Shown here: piece by piece, positions 12,816 through 24,200 of the stretch
How the letters are laid out: each line of letters starts with the position of its first letter
Position numbering within the stretch: the stretch's first letter is position 1
NCBI RefSeq assembly: GCF_018143015.1
Contig: NC_054757.1
Span: 21,591,785 to 21,655,784, forward strand
Direction: 5' to 3'
DNA length: 64,000 bases
Source: Lytechinus variegatus
Taxonomy: Eukaryota > Echinodermata > Echinoidea > Temnopleuroida > Toxopneustidae
Made by a program: the position numbers and the translations under genes
The notes under the pieces: generated by a model
What the model saw: the letters and a program-made list of their open reading frames with translations, nothing else
Database searches by the model: none
Told to the model about the DNA's origin: nothing

Positions 12816-13006
12816 TATAGGCGGAGGTTGCAGTTATTGTCTTTGCTTTTAAAGCTGAACGCAACGATGTATTTGATTTGGCGAAGACTACGCATTGTGG
12901 CTGCGTTAGCTGCTAACGCAGCCATAGTGCGTAGTCTTCGCCAAATCAGACGTATCGCTTACGTTCAGCATAACAACAAATACAATAACTGCAACCTCCG
13001 CCTATA
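12816..13006. mobile_element. Near-perfect palindromic MITE abutting the mariner MITE
   Basis: TATAGGCGGAGGTTGCAG at the left is mirrored by CTGCAACCTCCGCCTATA at the right. The centre is GCTGCGTTAGCTGCTAACGC. It is almost a pure 190-bp inverted repeat and shares its left TA with the neighbouring mariner MITE. Short ORFs across it exist on both strands only because of the symmetry. Confidence 0.75.
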
Positions 13007-13734
13007 TTAAAGGCTTCATATACCCTTAACCTCCCCTTAAAAAGTTATGACTGGAAAGGTCAAAAGATCAACGAACTTTCATTAAATGGCAAATTACATT
13101 AAAAGTGCTAAGAAAGCTCCTTTTCGTGATTTTTTCTTATTTTGCATGTGTGTTCTTTTTCATTTTCGATTTTTAGAAGTTCATCTTCAAAAGTCCTTAT
13201 CCAGAACACATAAAGGGTCAGGATAAGGCCATTGTAGGTAAAGTGAGCTCATTTAGAAACTAAATGTCACAACTTTATCCATGAATTTGCACGATGCAAT
13301 GCCCTGAAATTTTCTTGTTCTTTTCTTTTCCCCAGATTCTGGGAATCTGTCCCTTCAGAAGTGTATGTGTCTCTCTTTTCCTAAACGCTTTACGTCAATA
13401 CTAATTATTCTCCATGCCTCCAACTGAAAATGCGTTTTAATGAGACATGCAGAATATTGTTTTCGTCTTGTCTCCGTTTAAACCTCTCCAATTTCGCTCT
13501 TTCCCCTTTTTCCTTCATCTCACTTTTCTCCGTTTTTCTCATTCTATGCAGGCTAAAGGGTTTCATAATCTTATTCTTGGCTTAAATATTGTACTCTTTG
13601 TTGTGTCTTTTGTTAATTATCGGTATGCAATTATTTGCTCTTGAATTTTTCATAATAATTTATTTCCCCCTGCTAGTTTATCAATATATTCATGGTAGTA
13701 TAATTTGCATTGTTTAATGACATGCTTCGTCTCT
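13007..13734. other. Spacer between gene 1 and gene 2, nothing recognised
   Basis: AT-rich sequence with pyrimidine-rich patches near 13330-13540. No domain, inverted repeat or splice-bounded ORF stands out. Confidence 0.4.
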
Positions 13735-14090
13735 TATTTTTTTATCTTTGCAGTATTTATTCGTCACAAAAACCAATCAAAGTATACAAAACATATCGCT
13801 GCACTTCAATCAAACAGAACATTGATACAAACTGTATAAAGGAAATACAACATATCCTAAATAAATTGTGTATTCAGAATAGCAACTGTACCCTAGTCCG
13901 ACAGAACGACGTCGGTCCACTGTCGTCCTGGCGGCATCGCCGGTGTATAGCGCAACCCCAAAATATGACATTTTAATGTATTAACATGACCGAAAGTATG
14001 ATATAAGAAACACCACTTCAACATGTACAGAAGATAAAACAAACTCACAAAAAGACGATTAGCACAAAATACTAGTCTACAGTAGTACAG
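13735..14090 (+). repeat. Dispersed direct repeat, left copy (about 350 bp)
   Basis: It begins with TTTTTTTATCTTTGCAGT and includes CACTGTCGTCCTGGCGGCATCGCCGG in split form. It ends near AAAGACGATTAGCACAAAATAC. A homologous copy at 15730-16105 has the same orientation, with 1.64 kb between the two. Confidence 0.65.
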
Positions 14091-15729
14091 TGGTTACACT
14101 TTATGCAATGGAAAAGTAATTGTTTATGTTTTGCCATTTTACATTGTGTTTATTGAGTTTGTTATCTTTTTTGCAATAATTTCCTCAGTAACTTTATGAG
14201 ATAATAATTAAATTGTTTCAAGCTAGCGAGAGTCTCTTGGTATTTACATGGCAAAATGAATTGTTTACCAAGTAAAATTAGAAAATTAAATGCTAAGGTA
14301 GATTAATTGACTTAATGGTTCTAGTAATCTAAATAAAATAGTATCTCTTTAGTCTCTAAATTGCTTCTCTCTCTCTTTTATTCCATTCTACCCCAGTTCT
14401 CTAAACTCTTTATTCCTCTCCTCCTCCTCCTTCTTCTTCTTCTTCCCTCTCCACCTCTCTCTCTTTTTCTCTCTGAATATTGTATAAATGTATCTTACAA
14501 TTGTTTTGATACTATATTTTTGCTTTTTTGTCACTTTGTAGCATGATCATTGTTGTCAAGTTCGACTTGTGTGTATTATCTTGTATATGGTAGCATTTAA
14601 GTCCCCACTATAATATGCAATGGTTTTGTATTTTAATATTTTAATCTTTGAAGCTTTTCAAAATATCGTTTTTTCAAACAGTAATTATATACTTGCAATT
14701 CGAAGGACAAACACTGTATTTTGACATGTTTGCATTTGTTTTGACAACATTATATACAAGCTTATATTCTAATTTTGGTTTAATAACACAAGTAATTGTT
14801 TATCACAATATTTCAAGTCATCTGTGTGTTTTCAATAATATAATTTATAAATGTAGTCAATAATGATAATTAGATGTTTTTCTGACTAGGCTTTACTATG
14901 CGATAATAACATAATGTTGTTTATTTCAATGCATAAACATTTCATATTTTTACTGAATACCATAATTGCACATGGAAAAAACACTCTTCATTACCAAATT
15001 CTTTCTTTCAATAAGTAATTACATCTAAATAACATCTAAACATTTATTGCCATTTTCTACCGATTTTATTGTATATTTGTAAACCCCGAAAAGCGAGGAG
15101 AGCTTCGTATTAGAAACTAGTTTTTCTTTTAGTCATTCTCGGGCACTAGTCGGTGATAGTTTCTTCCTCTTGAACATATTCTTGTTGTTGTTTTTTTGCC
15201 AGGAAATAAAATAAATAAATTGATAAATAAATAAATGAAATACATTAAAATTGTGCGTGGATGTGTCCGATGTACATTTGCAAATCAATGATTAAGGGCG
15301 ATACGTATTGTTTTACTATATATGCATATAAATGTAGAAGGTCATACAAACTTTTACAAGGTGTATTTGGGGTTAAACCAATTTTGCATTGACCTTAACT
15401 GTGCTGATATGCAGTTGATTGTGACCACGATATCAAATTGCATATTTGCTTTTTATGTGACTACTCTGCGATCTTTTTATTGTGGTAGATAACGTTTTTG
15501 TTGCAACCCACTAATAGTGAGCTACGCAGAGTAAGAGGCGGAATGAATGTCACTAATCCACTTTTTAAAATTTTTAGAAAAATACAGTATTACAACAGAC
15601 CTTATAACTTAATTAATTAACACAATCTGGTAAATTCTAATCAATAAGGCTTCAGAAAAATTTACTCAACAATCTTGGCTTCAATCCAAGTTTGTGATAA
15701 GATTACAAAGGCACTTACTATAAAGAACA
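14091..15729. other. AT-rich stretch between the direct repeats, with a probable LINE 3' end
   Basis: There is no recognisable coding region. It holds a CTC/TTC microsatellite at 14420-14445. At 15170-15245 it has a LINE-like terminus (AGGAAATAAAATAAATAAATTG, then ATAAATAAATGAAATA). The sequence before it (about 15065-15190) may be the matching 3' UTR. Confidence 0.4.
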
Positions 15730-16105
15730 TGTATTTTTTTATCTTTGCAGTTTTTATTCGTCACAAAAACAAAGTATACAAAACATACCGTTGCACCTCA
15801 ATCAAACAGAACATTGATAAAAAACTGTGTATAAGCTCCTATATAAATTGTGTACTCAGAATAACTTGTACCCTAGTCCTGCCGACAGGACGATCCATTA
15901 ACCGAAAAAGAAAAGGGGTACGGTAATACCCGCCGGTCCACTGTCGTCCTGGCGGCATCGCCGGGGTATACCGCAACCCCAAAAATATGACATTTTCATG
16001 TATTAACATGACCGAAAGTATGACATAAACAACACCACTATAACATGAACAGAAGATAAAACCAACTAACAAAAAGACGAATATTCAAAATACTAATATA
16101 CAGTG
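15730..16105 (+). repeat. Dispersed direct repeat, right copy
   Basis: This is homologous to 13735-14090, with an extra segment of about 30 bp near 15890-15930. The dead LINE begins directly after it. The pair could be long terminal repeats or two copies of a LINE 5' region; neither TG...CA ends nor a primer-binding site is visible. Confidence 0.6.
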
Positions 16106-16109
16106 GTTA

Positions 16110-17715
16110 TGTACTTTGTATATTTTGTGACCTTGGTAAGGCATTCGATACACTTAATCGCGGTATCTTACTTTTAAAACTTAAGTGTTATGGTGTTACG
16201 AGGTCAGTCCCTCTTTTGGTTTAATGATCATTTAAGAAATCGAAAACAATACGTAACACTTAATGGCTATTTAATAGCTAAAAGACGGAGGTCATTGTAC
16301 AGACCAGCCATATCATTGGAAGACTAGTGGATTATCATTGGCCTGTATTGAAAAAATGGAAAACATGCAAATGGTATTTGAGAGAAAATTCTGAATTACT
16401 TATGGTGATCGTCATGGAACATTGCGCTTGGTTGCCATGGCAGTTTAGAATGTAGATCGATTTAATGGCTATGACTCTGATTCACTTTCAGTTCAATGTG
16501 GTGTCCCTCAAGGCTTTATTTTAGTCCCACTGTTATTTCTTCTATATGTCAATGGCATAATAAATCTTCCATCTTATCTTTTGTATTATTCGCTGATGAC
16601 ACAAATATTTTTATCTCATAAAAATCTCACTTTCTTAAACAATATATTAAATCATGAATAAACAAAGTATCACAGTGGTTTAAAGCTATCTTTGAGACTA
16701 TTTTTGAACACAAAAAGACCCATATACATTTCAAGTATCATTCTCATATATTCATATTCACTTACAGATTGACGGCAAGCCATTTTAACAGAAAACTCAC
16801 TCAAGATTTTTAGGAGTTATCATAGATTAAGCTTCATCTTGGAATGAGCATCTGCATCACGTCCTAATGTGTATCTCGGAAAGTATTTGATTAATTTCCA
16901 ACTTAAAATTCATTCTACCTCATAAAACTATATTTCCATTGTATAATTCCTTAGTACTCCTTTATATAACCTGCTTTAACGTTGTTTGGGCTAAATGTGG
17001 TTCAACAAAGCTGAATTCTATTTTTTAATTACAAAAGAGAGTTATTCTCATTTTAACAGGGTCACATCACTTGTCCCATGCCGATCGTTTACTTTTAACA
17101 AAAAAAATACAAAAAATTGCCGATTTGTATACGCTTCAAGTAGCTATCATTATGTTTAAGTATTATCAACAATCTACTCCCATCGTCTTTTGATGATATT
17201 GTTTATGTTTTAATTGTTCTGTCTATACCTATTCAACTCGTACATCTTGAAGCTTTCGTCTCACAAACCCCAGACTGTTAATTACCTCTAAATCAATGTG
17301 ACATCATGGACCAAACATTTGGAAAAATCTTGCAGACAACATTAAATCTCGCAAACCTTAAATCTTGTTCCAACTTGTACTCCTCTTTAAAAGCCAAATA
17401 TCATTTAATCTTATTCATCCCATACTCAAAATTTGGTTTTTGATTTGATTTGAATATATAAAATTAATTTCTCGTTTGTCAGATTTTGAGGAGCCCACAA
17501 CAAACAAGCCTAGCTTTTTAGTGGGATCCTCCATTTTCACAAATTATAGATCACAATTTCTTTACACATGATTATTTTATATGTAACTGTTTTATAGCAT
17601 GTCTTTCTCAAGTTGATTTTATGACATTGATATATATTTTTATGATGTTGACTTGTTATGATTGTATTTATTTGATTTATATTTTGTTGAAAATGAAATA
17701 AATGAAATGAAAATT
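16110..17715 (+). pseudogene. Dead CR1-like reverse transcriptase (5'-truncated LINE)
   Basis: Plus-strand translation in several frames shows LGKAFDTLN, RNRKQYVTLNG, QCGVPQGF, FADDTNIF and a WNEHL block. The order is normal but there are many stops. The 3' region has CTTTTTAGTGGGATCC and ends in AAATGAAATAAATGAAATG repeats near 17690-17715. This resembles the 3' end of the intact LINE at 27.6 kb. A fragment of a host desaturase exon interrupts the RT at 16271-16461. Confidence 0.8.
16271..16461 (-). other. Inserted fragment of desaturase exon 5 plus intron 5, flanked by an 11-bp duplication
   Basis: The segment matches the exon 5/intron 5 junction of gene 2 (about 19500-19655). It reads IDLHS...LPWQPSAMFH in the minus frame, followed by the GTAATTC donor region and intron sequence. 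TTAATGGCTAT occurs at 16260-16270 and again at 16462-16472. Without the insert and one copy of this word, the LINE reading frame is continuous (TLNGYDSD). The intron is retained, so the source was DNA or unspliced RNA. Confidence 0.75.
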
Positions 17716-18254
17716 AGCATAACCACACAAATATCAACATTCGGTGATAAAAAAATCTTATTTTACTCTACTGCTATCCACAGCACTCGCACCTGCACTG
17801 AACCTATAGGTAAATATCAGCCTCAGTCTCGAACCTATTTATGAGGCCATCATCAATCTCAAGCTTAACCGCTTACGATGGCGGTCTCCTGCGTTCATTA
17901 AATGTAATAATAATTATTATTATTGAAAAATCAAGTTTATGCTTACATCGCTATTTTGTATTCTTTATGCATTAAGATTATATAGTTTATGTTCTGGATT
18001 ATTGTGTATATTGCATATAATTATGTCATATTTCATATTGTATTATTTTGAAGGCAGTAATAAACAGATAAAAGCAAACAAGAGGACAACATAATTATCA
18101 CTATAATCGCAGGAATTTAGAATCCTTTGTCATTATATTCCGGTGATGAATACACTTTTCACAAAATGCTGATATCCGCAAAGATAGCGGACTTGAGGAA
18201 AAACCTGGCTGGATATCGCCTTATCCCACGTTAGTGACGTCCATCAATGTGTAG

Positions 18255-21200
18255 CTACTTGTCTTTATTCAAATCCTTGGATTTTGCATCTGGAGTTCGT
18301 CTGATGGGGGCGCCCTTCCCCCCGAAGGTCGTTTCTGAGTAGAATCTGTCCGCCTTCCTGATCGTCCCATGAAGCTTATCGTAGAGCATCGTATTCACGC
18401 CAAAATTACAATGGAAGTACCTGCATGAGATGATGAAATGAAAAAAGTAGTTACAATATAAATTCAGTCTTCGTCATTATTAAAACAATATGATTCAAAT
18501 ACCCGTGAGACCCCGGGTGGCCACTTCCATTCACGAATGGATACTATGCGCGACCATGGGGTCTCGAAAATCACCCTAAACACGTAATTTCCATATTCTG
18601 AAAATGCACCCTTTAACAAGTATTGGCGTGTGAAACCCTACCCTTAACAAGTAATGGAAACAAAACGATACTCTTGGCAAATATTCCCTGAAATGAACCC
18701 CTAAACAAGTACAGGAATGTTTTATTGTTACGGGTCCTTCGGTCGTCGGCTTTACCTTATTTGGTTTAGTACGACCCCACCTTCTACACCTCGCGCAAAT
18801 CGGACTCTAAACACGAAGTGTTGGGGCTAAAAGGACATCCTTTATGAAACATTTTAATTTTGTTTTATCATCCCCGCAAATTCGACCCTAAACACGTAAT
18901 TTTCCTAGCGAAATAGATACCCTTTTTCATTATTTTTGTGTTTTTGACACCCTTATCACGTTACGTACGTAACGTGCCCTATCGTGAAAAAGACATCCTT
19001 TTTACGTTTTTTGGGGTCGCGCATGGTATCCACTCGTCAATGTAAGTGCCCCCCCCCCCCCCCCGAGCACTCAAATTAGAGTAGCCTACCCTGAATAACC
19101 GGCCTACATGCATGGTACTGGGGTGGTGTTGGAAATATGAAGAATACGCGCAGTACCATCTATAACGGCTGGAAGGGAGTTTCGGAATACCCATTGGTAA
19201 CATCATTTTTTGTCTTTGAATGATAACGTTTTCGCGGAGGTGTTCGTGACCTAGACGTATCTCTTTGATAATCTTTTCCTTTCTATCCTCTCTTTCTTTT
19301 GCCCTCTCTTTCAATTGTTTAGAAATCGTCGGGGCGCCCCCTCCTGCGTCTATAGATACCCTATGGTACTACCCCTGTCCTTCATCGTAGCTTTACGTCA
19401 CTAAGCCTAATTCTAAAACAACTCTGCAATTTTGTAATTTAATTTTATTTCAATTTGTTTAATTTCATTTTCAACAGAACAAAGTAAAGGTTTTAAATAA
19501 AAGATGGAGGTCATTGTGCAGACTAGTGGATTATCATTGGCCTGTATTGAAAAAATGGAAAACATGCAAATGGTATTTAAGAGAAAATCTGAATTACTTA
19601 TGATGATCGTCGTGGAACATTGCGCTCGGTTGCCATGGCAGTTTAGAATGTAGATCGATTCCAGAGTGAGATATGATGCCGTAGTAATATCCGTAGATCA
19701 GCCAGAACAGAAAAACCCCTTTGAAAAAAAAAACATTGCATAGGATATTTGTTTCTTTCTATGGACTTTTCCTGATCTTTCATTGATCTTTCAATGATCT
19801 TTGAATGATCTTTTATGAGTCTTTCAGTGATCTCTGCAAAAATCTTGAGAGACCATCAAAAATCATGGAAAGACTAATAAGAACTTTCAAAGTTCATCAA
19901 TAGACTGCTGAAAGGTTCCTGAAAGACCATAAAAAACATTTTCCTGAAAGACTGCTGAAAGACTGTTTTGAACTGTTTCAAAAAAGTTTTGGAGATCATA
20001 GAAACCACGAAGGTCACTGAAAGATCAATCAGGAATTATGAAAGACCTCGGGAGATTTTCAAAGTTCATGGAAATACCTTTGAAAGATCAAGTAAGTTTC
20101 ATGATCTTACAGTGGTCTTTGAGAGGTCTTGCTCTCTGTCTGTGGAATGGGGATTTAAACAAGACATTGTGAAACTTTCTTTGTCAGGCAATCTTCTATT
20201 GGTGTGTCAGTAAGTTTTGAATTTCGCTTCAAATCATATTAATCAGCAAGATGCACAGATTATAAATTGTATTTCCGTCTGCACGCTGGTTTTCAATTTT
20301 TCCCGGTGCTGTTCCGGACTGGTTCCGGACCCCGAGTCTACACGACTTGCGTCTTCGGAATAGTGGATTTGATCTTTACAAAATTAATTAAATGGACGAT
20401 TAATGCGAGTATTCTTTGATGCAATCATGACCGCCGTATCTTGATTATGTGCATATTAGTGTTATGACAATAGTGGCTACCAAGGCGTATCTTTCACAAA
20501 TGAATCTTTTTTCCTAATCTTGGTGTTTGCTAGCTGATGCCCTGTATCAGAATATAACTTTCAATCAACCTGCTTCAGATTTGGAGGAGAAAAATTGAGA
20601 AGCAGGCATTTTTTGTGATAAAAACAAATTGTTATTACCTATTTGCACGGTTCTGCACACTCATAATGACTTTAATAAATTGAGGCACACACGTCCAATA
20701 TAAGCTATATGCCATGTTCCTCTGGAATATTACGAGGAAATCTCCAATATTGTGATTATCAATTATAAACAATATCATTTTAGCCTATATCTTGAAATAG
20801 GTATACAGTTTTCCAAATAAACCCCATGTAACTAAGATTAGCATTTGTCAAACAGAACTGCACATTAGTTTTCCAGGATTTTAGAGATTTATTACCATCT
20901 GCGCGTAGAATTTGTGTAATATTTATATCTAATCACGGAATGCTTCATTTAACTCAGGGCCTTCTTGACGGCGACTTTGATGGGATAAGTATGGAGAGAA
21001 TGTAAAGCCAGTTCGTAGTTCCTTTCTGCGCATAATCAGAGGAAGGTCATTGGTACTAAAGTGACATGGTGGTTTAAAATCTAGTGTGATAAGCACCAAC
21101 TTTAATGTCTTGATTACTCATATATTTTTTTAATTGTGTTTTTCATTTACATCCTCAAAAACAACGATGCGTCCACAAACTACTGGTATTTCACAGTGTG

Positions 21201-24200
21201 CCAAGTACATGTTATGATATGCATTCAAAGTAGGAATGCAACAAATATCTTCATAAAGTGTTCATTGGTTTGCTATTCTAGTCAACTGGTCTATTCAATT
21301 TCTTCATCCGCTATGTAAGGCATGCTTACGTAATATCTTGCTTTGAAAACTGCCTACCATAATGAAAGAAATGAAAGGTCATTTGACCAAAATCGTCCAT
21401 GAAGTAACTACGAACTGGTCTATTCAGCTGACATTGATGGTCACATGTTTGTGAATTCATTAAATAACCAATAAATGTCCACCTCTCATAGGTCCAGGGT
21501 TCAAATAGATAATTGCGTACTTCTACGGAATTCGTCGAAGCTTTACGCGGGAATAGCCACTTTACCCTTCTCGGCATCTATCCATGGAAATGTTGTTATT
21601 GCTGTGGGAGTTTTAAACAATACATTCATGACAACTGTAGTCTATCTGACATAGTCATTGTGTCTGATTATAGAGTACCGAAGCGATGACGTCAGTTGCC
21701 ATGGTGTCACGGCTGCCTGGTTCTAAATAAATGAACCCGATGCTAACGGAATTTCATCGCTTACAACCTCAGAATGATGGCAATTTTTACCAGTACAAAA
21801 TGTGTATAGACAATCATCAGCTGGGACTCTGTTTAGAACCAGTCAGTTCGTTGCCTTGGCAGTGACGTCACACTTCGGTACTCTATTGGCGATACATCTT
21901 CTATAGTTTGTAAGGTGCACGTGGGTAAAGGCTATACTTATTGAAGGAAATATTGTTTTAGGTAATTGGACCGCAGAGAACGTAGAGTAAGTTAACTGGA
22001 TACTCTTTATGAATTGACCAATCAGATCAAGGAATAAATTCTTGATCGCATTACGGCGTTCTCTGATTGGCTAATACGTGAACAACATGATCGCATTCAG
22101 TGTGTTCCGGGGATTTTATTTTACCTGCGTGTAATGGAAACAGGAAAATCGGAATCTCGAGGAAAAATTGGAAGTAGATGAATTCACAAGGATGCATGGC
22201 AGCGGTTGACCAGGGAGTTGGAGCTTTGAAACGATGATGAAGCTTGTGGAATCGACGGTAAAAGATCGGTAAGTGCAGCAGACGATGAGGATAGTAAATA
22301 GCTGCTTCGTTGTAGAGGTAAGTGATTGGGATGGAGGCCATGAAGTAGCCCCACCCGTAGTCGTTGATGCTGTAATAGAGTTTTGTTTCCCCTCCGTTCA
22401 TAATGTACGTCACGAGGGTACCTTTGCGGGATGAAAAGAAAAACAATATAGCAATTTCGTATGATTGTTTCGGAAGGCATCTTCATGCAATCTGCTTTTC
22501 ACTGAGCTGACGACTCTCAAAATCTACGGATGTCATAGCCGGGAGTACCCATATTTGTTTATATTTGTCTTTTCATCATGGAGCCAAAACACGGGCCCTA
22601 TCACTTGTTCACTGCTACCACCCTGCCTGTGGGGAATCTAGAGGGAGGACTATGGTATGCCAATGTTGTACAGAGCACACACTTTGAAAATATCATTAAG
22701 ATATCACTTTTGTGACCAAAATTACTAATTTTCATACAGTTGCAATTTATTTTTCATTAGTAACTTGGGAATATTTTTTTTATTAACCAGAGCGCTCGAA
22801 AACTTGAATTTTTGGCATATTTTTGTGTACGCCCTCTATTGGTGGAAAGTAATATGGCAAGACAATTTTCATTTTTTGATCTCTATTTTTAATTAAGAAA
22901 AAAATGATTTAAAGAATCAAATTTAAATAAGAGCCAAGTTGTATGAAAAATAGGTGTAATGGAAACTGTCAGTTAAAAAAAATCAAGCACTTGCCACAAA
23001 GAAAAAGAGAAAATAAGCCAAACATTGCCACCCTTATTTTGCCACTCATGGAGATATAACTGAGAACAAGGTTACATCATAACCTTGTTCATTGAATGAG
23101 TGGGCCCAATAGACCTGCGTGTCGAATGTGGTAAATAGAGATGGATTTCCCTCGAAAATCAACAATTACAACATTTTGGAAATACAACAGGGAATTTATC
23201 CTGTTTTGAAGCCTTAATTTATACTCTAAACGCTTTACCACACAATGACACGACCTTTGGCTATTATGACTAATATAAGATATCATAATTTTCATTATTA
23301 ATAGGCCTAAGTAATTATTTACACCTTGTTGAGAGTAGAACTAAAAATTGGTAGGGCCTAAGTTACAGCATAATTTGCATTTCTTACAGATTGGAAACGG
23401 GGAAAATCATAGAAATCACTATGCCATATGCTTTTACACAAAGGCAGATCCAAGGGGGCCGGCCCCCTATTTGCGAATCAAAAAACAGGGGGAGAAGGAA
23501 ATAGGAGGAAGACGAGTGAATGAAATATTGTGAGGGGAAGACTTGCCAAGAAAAAAAAATTACATGTCAGCATATAAAATTTTCGCTCGCGCTTCGCGCT
23601 CGTATTGCCTGTTTGATGAGATTCATATCTTGCTCAATAGCTTTGGCGGCGGAAGCCAAAAATTTTAGGGGGGACCACCACAATTTTTTGACAAGCAAAA
23701 AAAAATTGAGGGGGGACACAGGCAAAAAATTGACAAGCAAAAAAAATAAAAATAAAAGGTCAGCTAAAAATTTAGGGGGGATCGTCTCCCCAACTCAAAT
23801 TTAGGGGGAACACGTCCCCCCCCCCCTCCCCCACTTCCGCCGCCTATGCTCAATAGGCTGATATAGAGTTTAAAGGGATGCTCCGGGCTGACGACATTTA
23901 CATCTCAATAAATAGAGTAAAACGAACAGAGCAAAATGCTGAAAATTTGATCAAAATCGAATGAATAACAACGAAGTTATTGATTTTTAAAAATTTGCAT
24001 TATTCCGGTGAAACAGTTCTCGGCATGTCTTCATGACTATTTATTAGGTGGGCTGATGATGTCATAACCCCACTTGTTCTTTTGTAAGATTTATTACAAA
24101 ATTTCTATTAAGAACTAAATGGGAGACATAATCATTTTTGAAAAAATGAAGCAATTATGATTTCATGTATCATGACATTTTTTTAAGGAGATCCTAGCTA

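Noticed and set aside
12737..13010. Mirror-image ORFs on both strands
   Set aside because: They lie in the 190-bp palindrome and are explained by its symmetry.
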